A DNA stretch of 64,000 bases from VFKI01 sp033762075 (GTDB lineage Bacteria; Pseudomonadota; Gammaproteobacteria; DSM-16500). The stretch covers positions 1 through 64,000 of the forward strand of contig JANRLY010000051.1 of NCBI GenBank assembly GCA_033762075.1, read 5' to 3'. The notes under the pieces were generated by a model. It was not told the origin of the DNA and made no database searches. It saw only the letters and a program-made list of their open reading frames with translations. The position numbers and the translations under genes are program-made. Within the stretch, counting starts at the first letter, position 1. Every line of letters starts with the position of its first letter. Of the stretch, positions 28,393-36,948 are shown piece after piece.

Positions 28393-29253
28393 ATGAATGA
28401 AATAATCAAGGCATTTCAAGGATTTCATCCCGATAATGTTCTTCGGGCCTCTTTGCTATTAGTCGTTGGTTACTTCATTGCAAAATTGCTCAGTCTAAGC
28501 GTAAATCGCAGTCTCACCAAACATGTACGCCCACATCAAGCAATGATTTTGCGCCGAATACTCTTTTTCCTTATTTTTATGTTATTTTTTGCTTCCGCTA
28601 TTCAACAAGTCGGTTTCCGAATCAGCGCTTTATTAGGCGCAACAGGCATATTAACCGTTGCGATTGGTATCGCTGCACAAACCTCCATGTCTAATTTAAT
28701 CAGCGGACTTTTTATTATTGGTGAAAAACCCTTTGAAATTGGCGATAGCGTCACCATCAATGATATTACTGGAGAAGTCGCTTCCATTGATTTTATGTCT
28801 GTGCGCATCCGCACCCTTGACAATACAATGGTACGTGTCCCCAATGAAACTCTCGTTAAATCAGCAATCACAAATCTCACTTGGTTTCCGACACGACGAT
28901 TATCTATCCCCATTAGTATCAGCTACAAAGAAAATATTGAGTCAGTGATGGCATTACTAGTCAACATTGCTAAAAATAATCCTCTCTGTTTGCAAGATCC
29001 TGAGCCCATTGTTCTCCTCGATGGGTTTGGTGAATCTTCTGTCAATTTACAGTTGCAAATCTGGACAAAAACAGAAGATAAAAAAGATTTAAGCAGCAAA
29101 ATCAGAACAGAAATCAAAATCGCTTTCGATAAAGCAAACATCGAGATGCCTTTCCCAACACGCTCAATTTATACCAATGTCATCGACGGCGGACTCCCAG
29201 TTCGTATTGTCTCTCCACTCTCTACTGAAAACGAAGGACATGTTTCCAAATGA
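28393..29253 (+). CDS. MscS-family small-conductance mechanosensitive channel
   Basis: At 286 aa it is the typical short MscS core. Three transmembrane segments lie at about 17-37, 51-73 and 75-105, the last being the pore helix (TGILTVAIGIAAQTSMSN, Gly/Ala-rich). The beta domain follows (PFEIGDSVTINDITGEVASIDF). It releases ions on hypo-osmotic shock. Its stop overlaps the ATG of the next gene by 4 nt, placing it in an operon with rimB and rimK. Confidence 0.93.
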   Translation: MNEIIKAFQGFHPDNVLRASLLLVVGYFIAKLLSLSVNRSLTKHVRPHQAMILRRILFFLIFMLFFASAIQQVGFRISALLGATGILTVAIGIAAQTSMSNLISGLFIIGEKPFEIGDSVTINDITGEVASIDFMSVRIRTLDNTMVRVPNETLVKSAITNLTWFPTRRLSIPISISYKENIESVMALLVNIAKNNPLCLQDPEPIVLLDGFGESSVNLQLQIWTKTEDKKDLSSKIRTEIKIAFDKANIEMPFPTRSIYTNVIDGGLPVRIVSPLSTENEGHVSK

Positions 29254-29723
29254 TATCTGCTGATCTGAAAACGCAATTGACTATTGGCTGGCGTGAATGG
29301 GTCGCGCTACCTGAGCTAGGTATTCACCGCATCAAAGCAAAAATTGATACGGGTGCTAGAACATCTGCTTTGCACGCGTTCGCACTGCGTCCATTTCGTG
29401 AAAATAATCAAAATAAAATTAGCTTTGACATTCATCCCATTCAACATAATCGTGATGTTGTTATCACCTGTACCGCGGATATTATTGACCGCCGGATGGT
29501 CAGCGACTCAGGCGGTCATACCGAGGAACGCTATGTTATTATGACTCCACTCTTAATAGGCTCGCATACCTGGCCCATCGAAATCACGCTAACTGAAAGA
29601 GACTCGATGCTCTTTCGTATGTTGCTTGGACGCAGCGCCATCAGAAATCATTTCATGATTAATCCAGGAAAATCATTTATGATGCGCAAGCGAAAGGCTT
29701 CTTCAAAAATTAACAAGAAATAG
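29250..29723 (+). CDS. rimB: RimB-like retropepsin-fold protease (ATP-dependent zinc protease family)
   Basis: A 157-aa protein of the family often labelled ATP-dependent zinc protease and called RimB in Pseudomonas, with the aspartyl-protease DTGA motif (Asp33) in KIDTGARTSAL. The later IEITLTERDSMLFRMLLGRSAI completes the retropepsin-like flap and helix. RimB modulates RimK activity on ribosomal protein S6 in known examples. It overlaps the channel gene by 4 nt (ATGA) and rimK starts 8 nt after its stop. Confidence 0.87.
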   Translation: MISADLKTQLTIGWREWVALPELGIHRIKAKIDTGARTSALHAFALRPFRENNQNKISFDIHPIQHNRDVVITCTADIIDRRMVSDSGGHTEERYVIMTPLLIGSHTWPIEITLTERDSMLFRMLLGRSAIRNHFMINPGKSFMMRKRKASSKINKK

Positions 29724-29731
29724 GCTCAACC

Positions 29732-30640
29732 ATGAAAATTGCTATTTTGTCTCGTCGACCTGACTTGTATTCCACCAGACGTCTCGTGGAAGCAGCTGAG
29801 GTACGAGGTTATTCTGCTGATGTAATTGACACATTACGCTGCTACATGAATATCACTTCCGCTGAACCTACCATTCATTATCGCGGCAAAGAATTACCCG
29901 CCTACGATGCTGTAATTCCACGAATCGGAGCATCAGTCACCTTTTATGGTGCAGCAGTTGTCCGTCAATTAGAAATGAAAAATGTCACCTGTATCAATGG
30001 TTCTACAGCGATTACACGCGCACGCGATAAATTACGTTCCTTACAACTATTATCCAAAAAAGGAATTGGTTTACCCGTCACAGGATTTGCCCATTCGCTG
30101 GATGAAATTAAAGATCTCATTCACATGGTCGGCGGTCCGCCTTTGCTGATTAAATTTTTAGAAGGCACACAAGGCATCGGTGTGATTTTAGTTGAAACCA
30201 CCAAAGCTGCACGTAGCATGATCGAAGCCTTTTTAGGCTTAAAAGTTAATATTCTTGTTCAAGAGTATATTCGTGAAGCAGGCGGCAGTGATATTCGTTG
30301 TTTTGTGGTTGGTAAACAAGTTGTCGCAGCGATGCGTCGACAGGCTAAATCTTCCGAGGAATTTCGTTCTAATTTACATCGCGGCGGTACAGCAAGCCCT
30401 GTTGAAATTACCGAAGAAGAACGCATGATGGCAGTGCGATCTGCACGTATCATTGGATTACAAGTTGCCGGTGTTGATATTGTGCGTTCAGAGCGCGGCC
30501 CGCTTGTCATCGAAGTGAATGCCTCTCCTGGCATCGAGGGCATAGAAAAAACCACGCAAATTGATGTTGCTGGCAAAATCATCGACTACGCTGCACATTC
30601 AGTGAAAGCAGGAAAAAAACGCACACGACCAAACGGGTAA
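29732..30640 (+). CDS. rimK: RimK-like ATP-grasp glutamate ligase
   Basis: The 302-aa ATP-grasp ligase adds glutamate residues to the C-terminus of ribosomal protein S6 in E. coli. The N-terminal MKIAILSRRPDLYSTRRL, the INGSTAITRARDKLRSLQLL segment, the GTQGIGVILVET ATP-loop and the IEVNASPGIEGIE metal-binding end are typical of RimK. The length equals E. coli RimK. It closes the mscS-rimB-rimK operon, and an intergenic palindrome at 30643-30730 follows. Confidence 0.93.
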   Translation: MKIAILSRRPDLYSTRRLVEAAEVRGYSADVIDTLRCYMNITSAEPTIHYRGKELPAYDAVIPRIGASVTFYGAAVVRQLEMKNVTCINGSTAITRARDKLRSLQLLSKKGIGLPVTGFAHSLDEIKDLIHMVGGPPLLIKFLEGTQGIGVILVETTKAARSMIEAFLGLKVNILVQEYIREAGGSDIRCFVVGKQVVAAMRRQAKSSEEFRSNLHRGGTASPVEITEEERMMAVRSARIIGLQVAGVDIVRSERGPLVIEVNASPGIEGIEKTTQIDVAGKIIDYAAHSVKAGKKRTRPNG

Positions 30641-30642
30641 CT

Positions 30643-30730
30643 AGGGGCTGTCCTCAATTATTTCACTAGCTGCAAAATGAGTAGAATCGGTTAAAATTTT
30701 CGTCTTAGCGAAGTAAATGAGGACGACCCT
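30643..30730. repeat. Palindromic repeat between rimK and the QEGLA gene
   Basis: The arms AGGGGCTGTCCTCAATTATT and the complement of AAATGAGGACGACCCT are joined by a T-rich, A-rich centre. It occupies the entire gap between two convergent genes. Confidence 0.7.
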
Positions 30731-32021
30731 ACAACAAGATCGCTTTAAAATCCGTTGCCAATTGTTGCAAATCCAAGCGATTTAAGAAAAGTGAATAACA
30801 CATCCATGCACTCAACGCTGCAATATCACGAAATTGTGGCGGCATGTAACGCGGCGGCACAACAATTCCTTCGTTGATTAAATCTCCTAAAATATGGACA
30901 TCTTCGAGTGTGGTTTTCCCGACAAAAAGCAGTGGAATATTAGCAACCAACCCTCGTTGTACAGCAAGACGAATGTAATTATAAATTAAAATAAACCCTT
31001 TACTGTATGACAAATCTTTTGTAAATGGGCCACCATCAGGTGTACTGCCGCGGAAAACACGCGTTGTCGAATGATAGCTGTCTTGCTCATCTAAACCTTG
31101 CTCACGATAAAAATGATAAACATCTAAAAAGTTCGCGCCTTCTTCTGCCATGTTCACAGCAATGATACGATTCGTTAGACGTTTTAATCGACCAGGATAA
31201 GATGAAAAAGTAAATATTTCTGTGATAATCGCCAACCCTTCTTGAGTAATCGTTGATGAAGGAGGGCCCTTACTCAAAAAAGTACACACAGGTTGTAACA
31301 TACCATTCAGCGTAGTACCGAGATGCACCCAACCTTCGTGAATTTCAAACACGCGAATTTCACGCTCGCTAAATAAATGATCTTTCTGTATACGAATACG
31401 ATCAGCACCTGCTGCGGCATCCGCTAAAATGCCATCGCCTAACATGACGCGTGGACTGCGTTCTGCTTCTGCAAAATAAACGCTTAACCGTTCCGTTAAA
31501 AATGCGACTGTTTCTTCACTCGTATATTTTTTTTCGTCCGCCGCCGTCGTGACTTGATCCTTGATGTTAGCAAGAGTCCCAGTGATTAAAGTGGCTAAAT
31601 CTTTTAAAGTGGGCGCGCCGACATGAAAAGCATCTTCAGAACTACCATATAATTCTTGAGAAATTTCTGTAAATCGCGGTGTGCCTCTTGCCATTAACAT
31701 TTCAACAACTGAACAATATTCATGACACATGCGTTGCATAATACTGGCAACACCACTGAATTGACCCAATTGTCGACGAATTTTGCGCTCAATCTCATGA
31801 AATTCCTCAAGTTTTTTCTGGGGATCAAATTGCAGGGGGTTGTTGCGCTGGTAATACTCAGAGTCGATTTCGGGTAGTTTCTTGCCGCGGTGTTTAAGAA
31901 AGTTAACCAGTGTTTCAGTATTCCATTTCAAGGAATCCAAGACGCGGATAGGCTTTTGCGCAAGCACAATTTGCTCGGAAAGCCCGCGAATCACTTCCTT
32001 ATAATTATCGCCGTTTGGCAT
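30729..32021 (-). CDS. QEGLA-motif (DUF1704/MATCAP-like) metallopeptidase
   Basis: 430 aa from the ATG at 32021 (AGG at good spacing); an upstream TTG in frame is less likely. It shows the signatures of the family: HEGWVH at about 228-233 (an HExxxH zinc motif) and TQEGLAIITEI at about 259-269, the QEGLA motif. In bacteria this family is annotated as flavohemoglobin-expression-modulating protein; eukaryotic members (MATCAP) are tubulin detyrosinases. Being convergent with rimK suggests a role in trimming a peptide tail, but this is inference. The C-terminus has no signal peptide or membrane segment, so it is cytoplasmic or secreted by another route. Confidence 0.82.
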   Translation of the reverse strand: MPNGDNYKEVIRGLSEQIVLAQKPIRVLDSLKWNTETLVNFLKHRGKKLPEIDSEYYQRNNPLQFDPQKKLEEFHEIERKIRRQLGQFSGVASIMQRMCHEYCSVVEMLMARGTPRFTEISQELYGSSEDAFHVGAPTLKDLATLITGTLANIKDQVTTAADEKKYTSEETVAFLTERLSVYFAEAERSPRVMLGDGILADAAAGADRIRIQKDHLFSEREIRVFEIHEGWVHLGTTLNGMLQPVCTFLSKGPPSSTITQEGLAIITEIFTFSSYPGRLKRLTNRIIAVNMAEEGANFLDVYHFYREQGLDEQDSYHSTTRVFRGSTPDGGPFTKDLSYSKGFILIYNYIRLAVQRGLVANIPLLFVGKTTLEDVHILGDLINEGIVVPPRYMPPQFRDIAALSAWMCYSLFLNRLDLQQLATDFKAILL

Positions 32022-32113
32022 AGTGTAACTACCTGCACTGATTCCTTCAGAGTAACAGGAATACTGATTCAGTATCAATCAGGATTGATCAAAACAAGAT
32101 CAAATATCCTTAT

Positions 32114-32326
32114 TCAGACTGCAAAAAGGGCTTGTCGACGCTCAACTTCTTCTGCACATGGTACACATAAATCAAAGCCTAATTTTCGGCGAACCAAAGG
32201 AATAGACTCTTCACATTCAACACATAGCTCAGGACCCATCTCGACCGGTGTTTCTGCGCGCGACTTCAAAACATTCGAAACTTCATTGGCAATCAAGTCA
32301 TTTGCAATATCAGCGATGTCTGCCAT
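32114..32326 (-). CDS. DksA/TraR-type C4 zinc-finger protein
   Basis: A 70-aa protein from the ATG at 32326 (GGAG 9 nt upstream). The single zinc finger is C35-x2-C38 and C54-x2-C57, the spacing found in small TraR/DksA-family members. An N-terminal helical segment precedes it. Small members of this family contact RNA polymerase through the secondary channel and modulate transcription. It is upstream of the QEGLA gene on the same strand. Confidence 0.85.
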   Translation of the reverse strand: MADIADIANDLIANEVSNVLKSRAETPVEMGPELCVECEESIPLVRRKLGFDLCVPCAEEVERRQALFAV

Positions 32327-32498
32327 TTTTCTTCTCCGCACTCAAAAGAGCGGCAATTATAGGGAATTTTTTGCAGATGTCTAGTGGATGTTTGGCTGAC
32401 TCTGTTTTGTTGTTCTGGCAATGGCTCGCTCGCCTCCGGCTCACTGCGCTTTACTTGCCTTGAACAACAAAACAGAGTTCGTGCGGGATGAGAGGGAT

Positions 32499-33569
32499 TT
32501 AGGGAGAAAACTGAGGCTCACTTTTTTCTAACTCAGCCTCCTCGATATCATCTTCAACCAAATTCAGCATCTCATACACCGTCGGCCTTTTTTGCGGGTC
32601 AGCATCCCAGCCCCATTGAATCATTTCAGCCATTTTTTTCGGACAATTTTCTGGAAGTGTTTCTTTTTCGTGAATGGTAAAACGCAGCGTCTCTTCGAAA
32701 TCATAACCATGAATTAACCACGTCGGTGGTTGCCACGTTACGATTTCACGTGACACTGTTGAAATACTATAAATTTCTGATAATGCTAAATCGACTTTTC
32801 GTTTTACCCATGGCCAACTCCCTGGAAAATACAATCGACTCATTTCAGGTGAAATATAACCATGAGTACCTGTAATTTCTGTTACAAAATCTCCCGCATC
32901 TTTCGCAAAAGCGAAATCGCACAATTTAACATCTGTCACATGATTATTTTCATCTTTAACGAACAAAACATTAGGTGATTTGATATCACAATGCAGCATA
33001 TCTTGGTCATGAAACTGAGCGACATCTTGTAAAAATTTCCTCACCATGAAACGACGCTCATCCCAACTGGGTGGAGAAATCAGCGATAGCCCTTGTTGGT
33101 TAAGTTCCCAATTCCTTATATAATCATTGTCAATTTGATCACTCAGAGAACCCGCTGGAAAATAGTCCATGACAATACGATATTGTCTTTCATATGGATC
33201 ATCAACGTAACCATAAAACATAGGTCCAATATTTAAATTTTGGTTTGTTAAAAAAGCTAAAATGCTAGTTTCTTTTTCACAGTAAATTTTCGTTTTTAAA
33301 TTATAATGCATTTCTTTGACAGCCACTGGTTTGTTAAAATAATTTGCTGAATTAAGTTCTGTGAATCGCTCAATCGTATTAGGATTCAATCGAGCGCGAT
33401 GCACAACACTGCTGAAATTACTTAGCTGGATAACTGCTTCTTGTGGCTCATAAATTTTTTCTTCTAAAATACAATCGTCGTTCTTCAATTGTCGCAATTG
33501 ATCATACGCACTCAGTAATTGTCGAATCTTAGAAGTAGACGTGTGTTCCTTTTTATACTCTGACATCAT
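32499..33569 (-). CDS. Eukaryotic-like protein kinase, candidate effector
   Basis: The 356-aa protein has a kinase fold: VAVK with Lys85, the helix-C Glu near 98-100, catalytic loop HCDIKSPN (Asp195, Asn200), DFA in place of DFG (218-220) and GTHGYISPE (Pro-Glu 241-242), the activation-loop end. No glycine-rich loop is obvious in the N-lobe. The C-terminus is acidic (DDIEEAELEKSEPQ), resembling the glutamate-rich secretion signals of Legionella Dot/Icm substrates. It is divergent from priA. A eukaryote-like kinase used as an effector is the most likely reading; a bacterial signalling kinase is the alternative. Confidence 0.83.
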   Translation of the reverse strand: MMSEYKKEHTSTSKIRQLLSAYDQLRQLKNDDCILEEKIYEPQEAVIQLSNFSSVVHRARLNPNTIERFTELNSANYFNKPVAVKEMHYNLKTKIYCEKETSILAFLTNQNLNIGPMFYGYVDDPYERQYRIVMDYFPAGSLSDQIDNDYIRNWELNQQGLSLISPPSWDERRFMVRKFLQDVAQFHDQDMLHCDIKSPNVLFVKDENNHVTDVKLCDFAFAKDAGDFVTEITGTHGYISPEMSRLYFPGSWPWVKRKVDLALSEIYSISTVSREIVTWQPPTWLIHGYDFEETLRFTIHEKETLPENCPKKMAEMIQWGWDADPQKRPTVYEMLNLVEDDIEEAELEKSEPQFSP

Positions 33570-33657
33570 AGGGCATCCCCCTCTGTTGTATCCCTACACT
33601 TTAATGCAAAGAGATTGTTTCTAGCAAATCAAGCGGGAGTCCATTAAAGTACACCCT

Positions 33658-35661
33658 ATGAAAAACACACTTCCCATTTTACAACTGGCGATTCCCACCC
33701 CTCTGCGGCGATTTTTTGATTATTTACCGCCCAAAAGTTATGATTTGACTCAGTTAAAACCTGGCATGCGCTTAAAAGTTCCTTTTGGTCGACGTGAGCT
33801 GACAGGCATTTTTATTCGCAACGTCGAAACATCTACTGTCCCTGAAGGAAAATTAAAGCAAGCACTTGCTGTATTAGACACTGAACCTGTGATCCCAACA
33901 GATATTCTTGAGCTTGCAACTAAAGCGGCCAACTATTATCAACATCCCATTGGTGAAGTTTTGCTCGGAATCTTGCCTACAGAACTTCGCCAAGGAAAAC
34001 CGCTCCCAGAAATCACGCCAGCAGAAGCAGAAAACGAAAACATCCTGGCAGAAACACCATTGTCATTAAATCCTGCGCAAGCAGATGCGCTCTCTCACCT
34101 GATAACTTTCATCGATCATTTTACTGTCACGCTACTCCATGGCGTCACTGGTAGCGGAAAAACAGAAGTATATTTGCAAGCAATTGAACATTGTTTAAAA
34201 CAACAAAAACAAATTTTAGTATTGGTGCCTGAGATTGGTTTAACACCACAATTATTACAGCGTTTTCGTGCACGCTTTACGGCACCCATTGTTGCCATAC
34301 ATTCTGGCATGACAAATAAATCACGCCTAACAGCCTGGCTGAAAGCAAAGTCAGGCGAAGCAAAAATTATTATCGGGACACGTTCTGCTGTTTTCACGCC
34401 ACTCAACAATCTTGGCATGATTATTGTTGATGAAGAACATGATTTATCTTTTAAACAACAAGATGGCTTTCATTATCATGCCCGCGATGTTGCGATTTTA
34501 CGTGCGAGCCAAAAAAATATTCCGATTGTTTTAGGATCCGCAACACCTTCATTAGAAACATTACAAAATGCCCGAACTGAACGTTATCATTTAAAAAAAT
34601 TACCTGAGCGCGCAGGTCTTGCGATGCGTCCCACATTTCATTTGATTGATGTGCGTAATCAAACACTCGAACAAGGTTTATCGAAAGAATTAATTGCTGC
34701 GATTGAGCAACATCTGAAAGAAGATAATCAAGTGATGTTGTTTTTGAATCGCCGCGGTTACGCGCCAATTTTGTTATGCCATTCCTGCGGCTGGATGGCA
34801 ACCTGTTCGCGCTGTGATATGCGAATGACATGGCATCGTAAAGCAGGTTATTTATTATGTCATCATTGCGATAAACAAACTAAAGTTCCATCACAATGCA
34901 AGCAGTGCGGGGGAAAAACTTTACAAGCAGCAGGACAAGGCACAGAGCAGTTAGAGGAAACATTAAGTTTTCTTTTTCCTGATTATCCAATCGAACGCAT
35001 TGATCGTGACAGCACACGTCGTAAAGGTGAAATGGAAAAAGCGTTTGCACGTATTCAATCAGGTGAAGCACGCATTTTAACTGGCACACAAATGTTAGCG
35101 AAAGGACATCATTTTCCGAATGTGACACTCGTTGCAATTGTCGATGCAGATGGTGGATTTTTCAGCGCAGATTTTCGCGCACTAGAACGCATGGGCCAAC
35201 AAGTTTTACAAGTCGCTGGAAGAGCAGGGCGTGCAGAAAAACCTGGCACTGTGATGATCCAAACACATCACCCTGACCATCCTTTGTTATATCAATTATT
35301 AAATGAAGGATATGCTGCTTTTTCTGATTCACTTTTACAAGAACGTGCTAAAATTATTTTGCCGCCATTTACTTATTTTGCATTATTTCGTGCTGAAGCC
35401 AATCAACTTGAAAAAGCAGATGCTTTTCTAAAACACATTCGCGATACGATCGCAATCAAGCATCCCATTCAAATAATGGGTCCAATTCCTGCACCAATCC
35501 CACGACGCGCTGGACGTTATCGCGCACAATTATTATTGCAATCTACCACGCGCCCCGCTTTACAAAATACGTTAAAAAAATATATGCCTGACATTGAAAA
35601 TTTACGTTCTGGGAAAAAAGTACGTTGGTCGTTAGATGTGGATCCATTGGAAATAGGATGA
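33658..35661 (+). CDS. priA: Primosomal helicase PriA
   Basis: It restarts stalled replication forks by loading DnaB. The 667-aa protein has Walker A GVTGSGKTEVY near residue 162, the DEEHD motif near 257, and a zinc-binding cluster between about 370 and 420 with eight cysteines (CHSCGW, CSRCD, CHHCD, CKQCGG). The helicase C-terminal motifs VAGRAGRAEKPG and QTHHPDHP follow. It is shorter than the E. coli protein (732) owing to a shorter N-terminal region. It stands alone and converges with the next unknown gene. Confidence 0.96.
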   Translation: MKNTLPILQLAIPTPLRRFFDYLPPKSYDLTQLKPGMRLKVPFGRRELTGIFIRNVETSTVPEGKLKQALAVLDTEPVIPTDILELATKAANYYQHPIGEVLLGILPTELRQGKPLPEITPAEAENENILAETPLSLNPAQADALSHLITFIDHFTVTLLHGVTGSGKTEVYLQAIEHCLKQQKQILVLVPEIGLTPQLLQRFRARFTAPIVAIHSGMTNKSRLTAWLKAKSGEAKIIIGTRSAVFTPLNNLGMIIVDEEHDLSFKQQDGFHYHARDVAILRASQKNIPIVLGSATPSLETLQNARTERYHLKKLPERAGLAMRPTFHLIDVRNQTLEQGLSKELIAAIEQHLKEDNQVMLFLNRRGYAPILLCHSCGWMATCSRCDMRMTWHRKAGYLLCHHCDKQTKVPSQCKQCGGKTLQAAGQGTEQLEETLSFLFPDYPIERIDRDSTRRKGEMEKAFARIQSGEARILTGTQMLAKGHHFPNVTLVAIVDADGGFFSADFRALERMGQQVLQVAGRAGRAEKPGTVMIQTHHPDHPLLYQLLNEGYAAFSDSLLQERAKIILPPFTYFALFRAEANQLEKADAFLKHIRDTIAIKHPIQIMGPIPAPIPRRAGRYRAQLLLQSTTRPALQNTLKKYMPDIENLRSGKKVRWSLDVDPLEIG

Positions 35662-35668
35662 AAAATAC

Positions 35669-36622
35669 TTATTTTGGCTTGAGTTGAGAAACGTTTTCTG
35701 CGTCCGGTTCTTCTTGTTTTTCCTCAATTGTATTGGGTTGGATCACGGTAGATTTTCTCACATGGCTTTGTCTATCACTGATTTTATTTTCGGTGGATTC
35801 ATTATCATTAAATGATTCTTCTAAAGAAGAATGAGCCTCAGGCGTCAATCCAAGATGCTGCCTAATGTGCACGGAAGAACTTTGACCTGCTACAGTTTTT
35901 TCGAGTTTTGATTCATTTGAAAATTCTTTACTTTCTTTATAAACATCTCTTATTAAAAACAACACTTCACTTCTCGCTTTTTTTACACATGTTTCGATAT
36001 TTTTTTTTCTAGCTAATATGGCATTTTGTTCTGCTTGCAGCGCTGGCAACCATTCCGTTCTGACATATTCAACTGTTAATGGCATCCCTTTGGCTTCCGA
36101 TTCATTGTACATCTTCCTTTGATCCAGAAAATGACTGGAGCAAATTCTAATCGCAACTCTAGCGTGTGGATTCATTCTACTTTGATGCTTCTCAAATTTA
36201 GCCAGTTTTTCTTTTGTGTCTTGTATTTTTTCATAAGCAGTGATTGCTTCTGGCTTAATCGTCGCTTGTATTTCGTTGACTTCTTTCAATAGAGGCTCTA
36301 ATGCTTTTTCTTCCTTTTCCTGTTTTTGCAATAAATTTTTAAGAGCTATATCATCATCTTGATTTTTTCCTTGCTCCCTTAGCTCTGACTTTCTCGTAAA
36401 TATTTTACCGTCTATTTCATCTTTTATTTGTTTCGCTTGCTGCATTCTATTATTCGCTTCGATAAATTTTTGAATTTCAGGTTCTGCCTCTACTAACGCT
36501 TCTTCCCACTTTTTTACTTCTGTTTGGTAATCACTGAGTTGCGCCATCACAGCTTTGCTCAAAGCAATTGTCTCTTTTGCCAGCGGAGTCATCGCATCTA
36601 ATGCGGTTAAGACTCTTAACAT
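35669..36622 (-). CDS. Unknown coiled-coil protein, candidate effector (317 aa)
   Basis: The ATG at 36622 is chosen because GAGGGAT lies 7 nt upstream; a longer start at 36637 has no such site. Residues of about 25-165 are strongly helical with Lys/Glu heptads (VKKWEEALVEAEPEIQKFIE). The C-terminal tail is rich in Ser, Glu and Lys (NTIEEKQEEPDAENVSQLKP), resembling Dot/Icm E-block signals. The gene ends 7 nt past priA. No family recognised. Confidence 0.7.
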   Translation of the reverse strand: MLRVLTALDAMTPLAKETIALSKAVMAQLSDYQTEVKKWEEALVEAEPEIQKFIEANNRMQQAKQIKDEIDGKIFTRKSELREQGKNQDDDIALKNLLQKQEKEEKALEPLLKEVNEIQATIKPEAITAYEKIQDTKEKLAKFEKHQSRMNPHARVAIRICSSHFLDQRKMYNESEAKGMPLTVEYVRTEWLPALQAEQNAILARKKNIETCVKKARSEVLFLIRDVYKESKEFSNESKLEKTVAGQSSSVHIRQHLGLTPEAHSSLEESFNDNESTENKISDRQSHVRKSTVIQPNTIEEKQEEPDAENVSQLKPK

Positions 36623-36805
36623 CTTTATATCCCTCATCTTATGTATATGTTTCTAAAAGTATAGACCAAATAATTAAAAGTATATAGCTGTAACTGCATG
36701 AATATTAATGTTATTTTAGAAGGTTCTCAGAGGGCGGAGACTCATCACACCCAACAATTGACGCGATTATTCTATCTGCGTATACTGCGCGTCTTCATTA
36801 AGATT

Positions 36806-36889
36806 GCCGGGATGGCGGAACTGGTAGACGCGCCGGACTCAAAATCCGGTGGTGGTGACACCGTGTCGGTTCGATTCCGACTCTCGGTA
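36806..36889 (+). tRNA. tRNA-Leu (CAA)
   Basis: The 84-nt cloverleaf has a long variable arm, as in leucine tRNAs. The anticodon loop is CTCAAAA (anticodon CAA), the D-arm is GGCGGAACTGGTAGACGC and the T-arm is GTCGG-TTCGATT-CCGAC. The acceptor stem has two G-U pairs (positions 1-72 and 5-68). The 3' CCA is not encoded, so CCA-adding enzyme is needed. Confidence 0.93.
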
Positions 36890-36948
36890 ATAAATGACAT
36901 TCATTGCATTCTCTATAAAATCTCAACTGATAATAAAAAAGGATGTTT

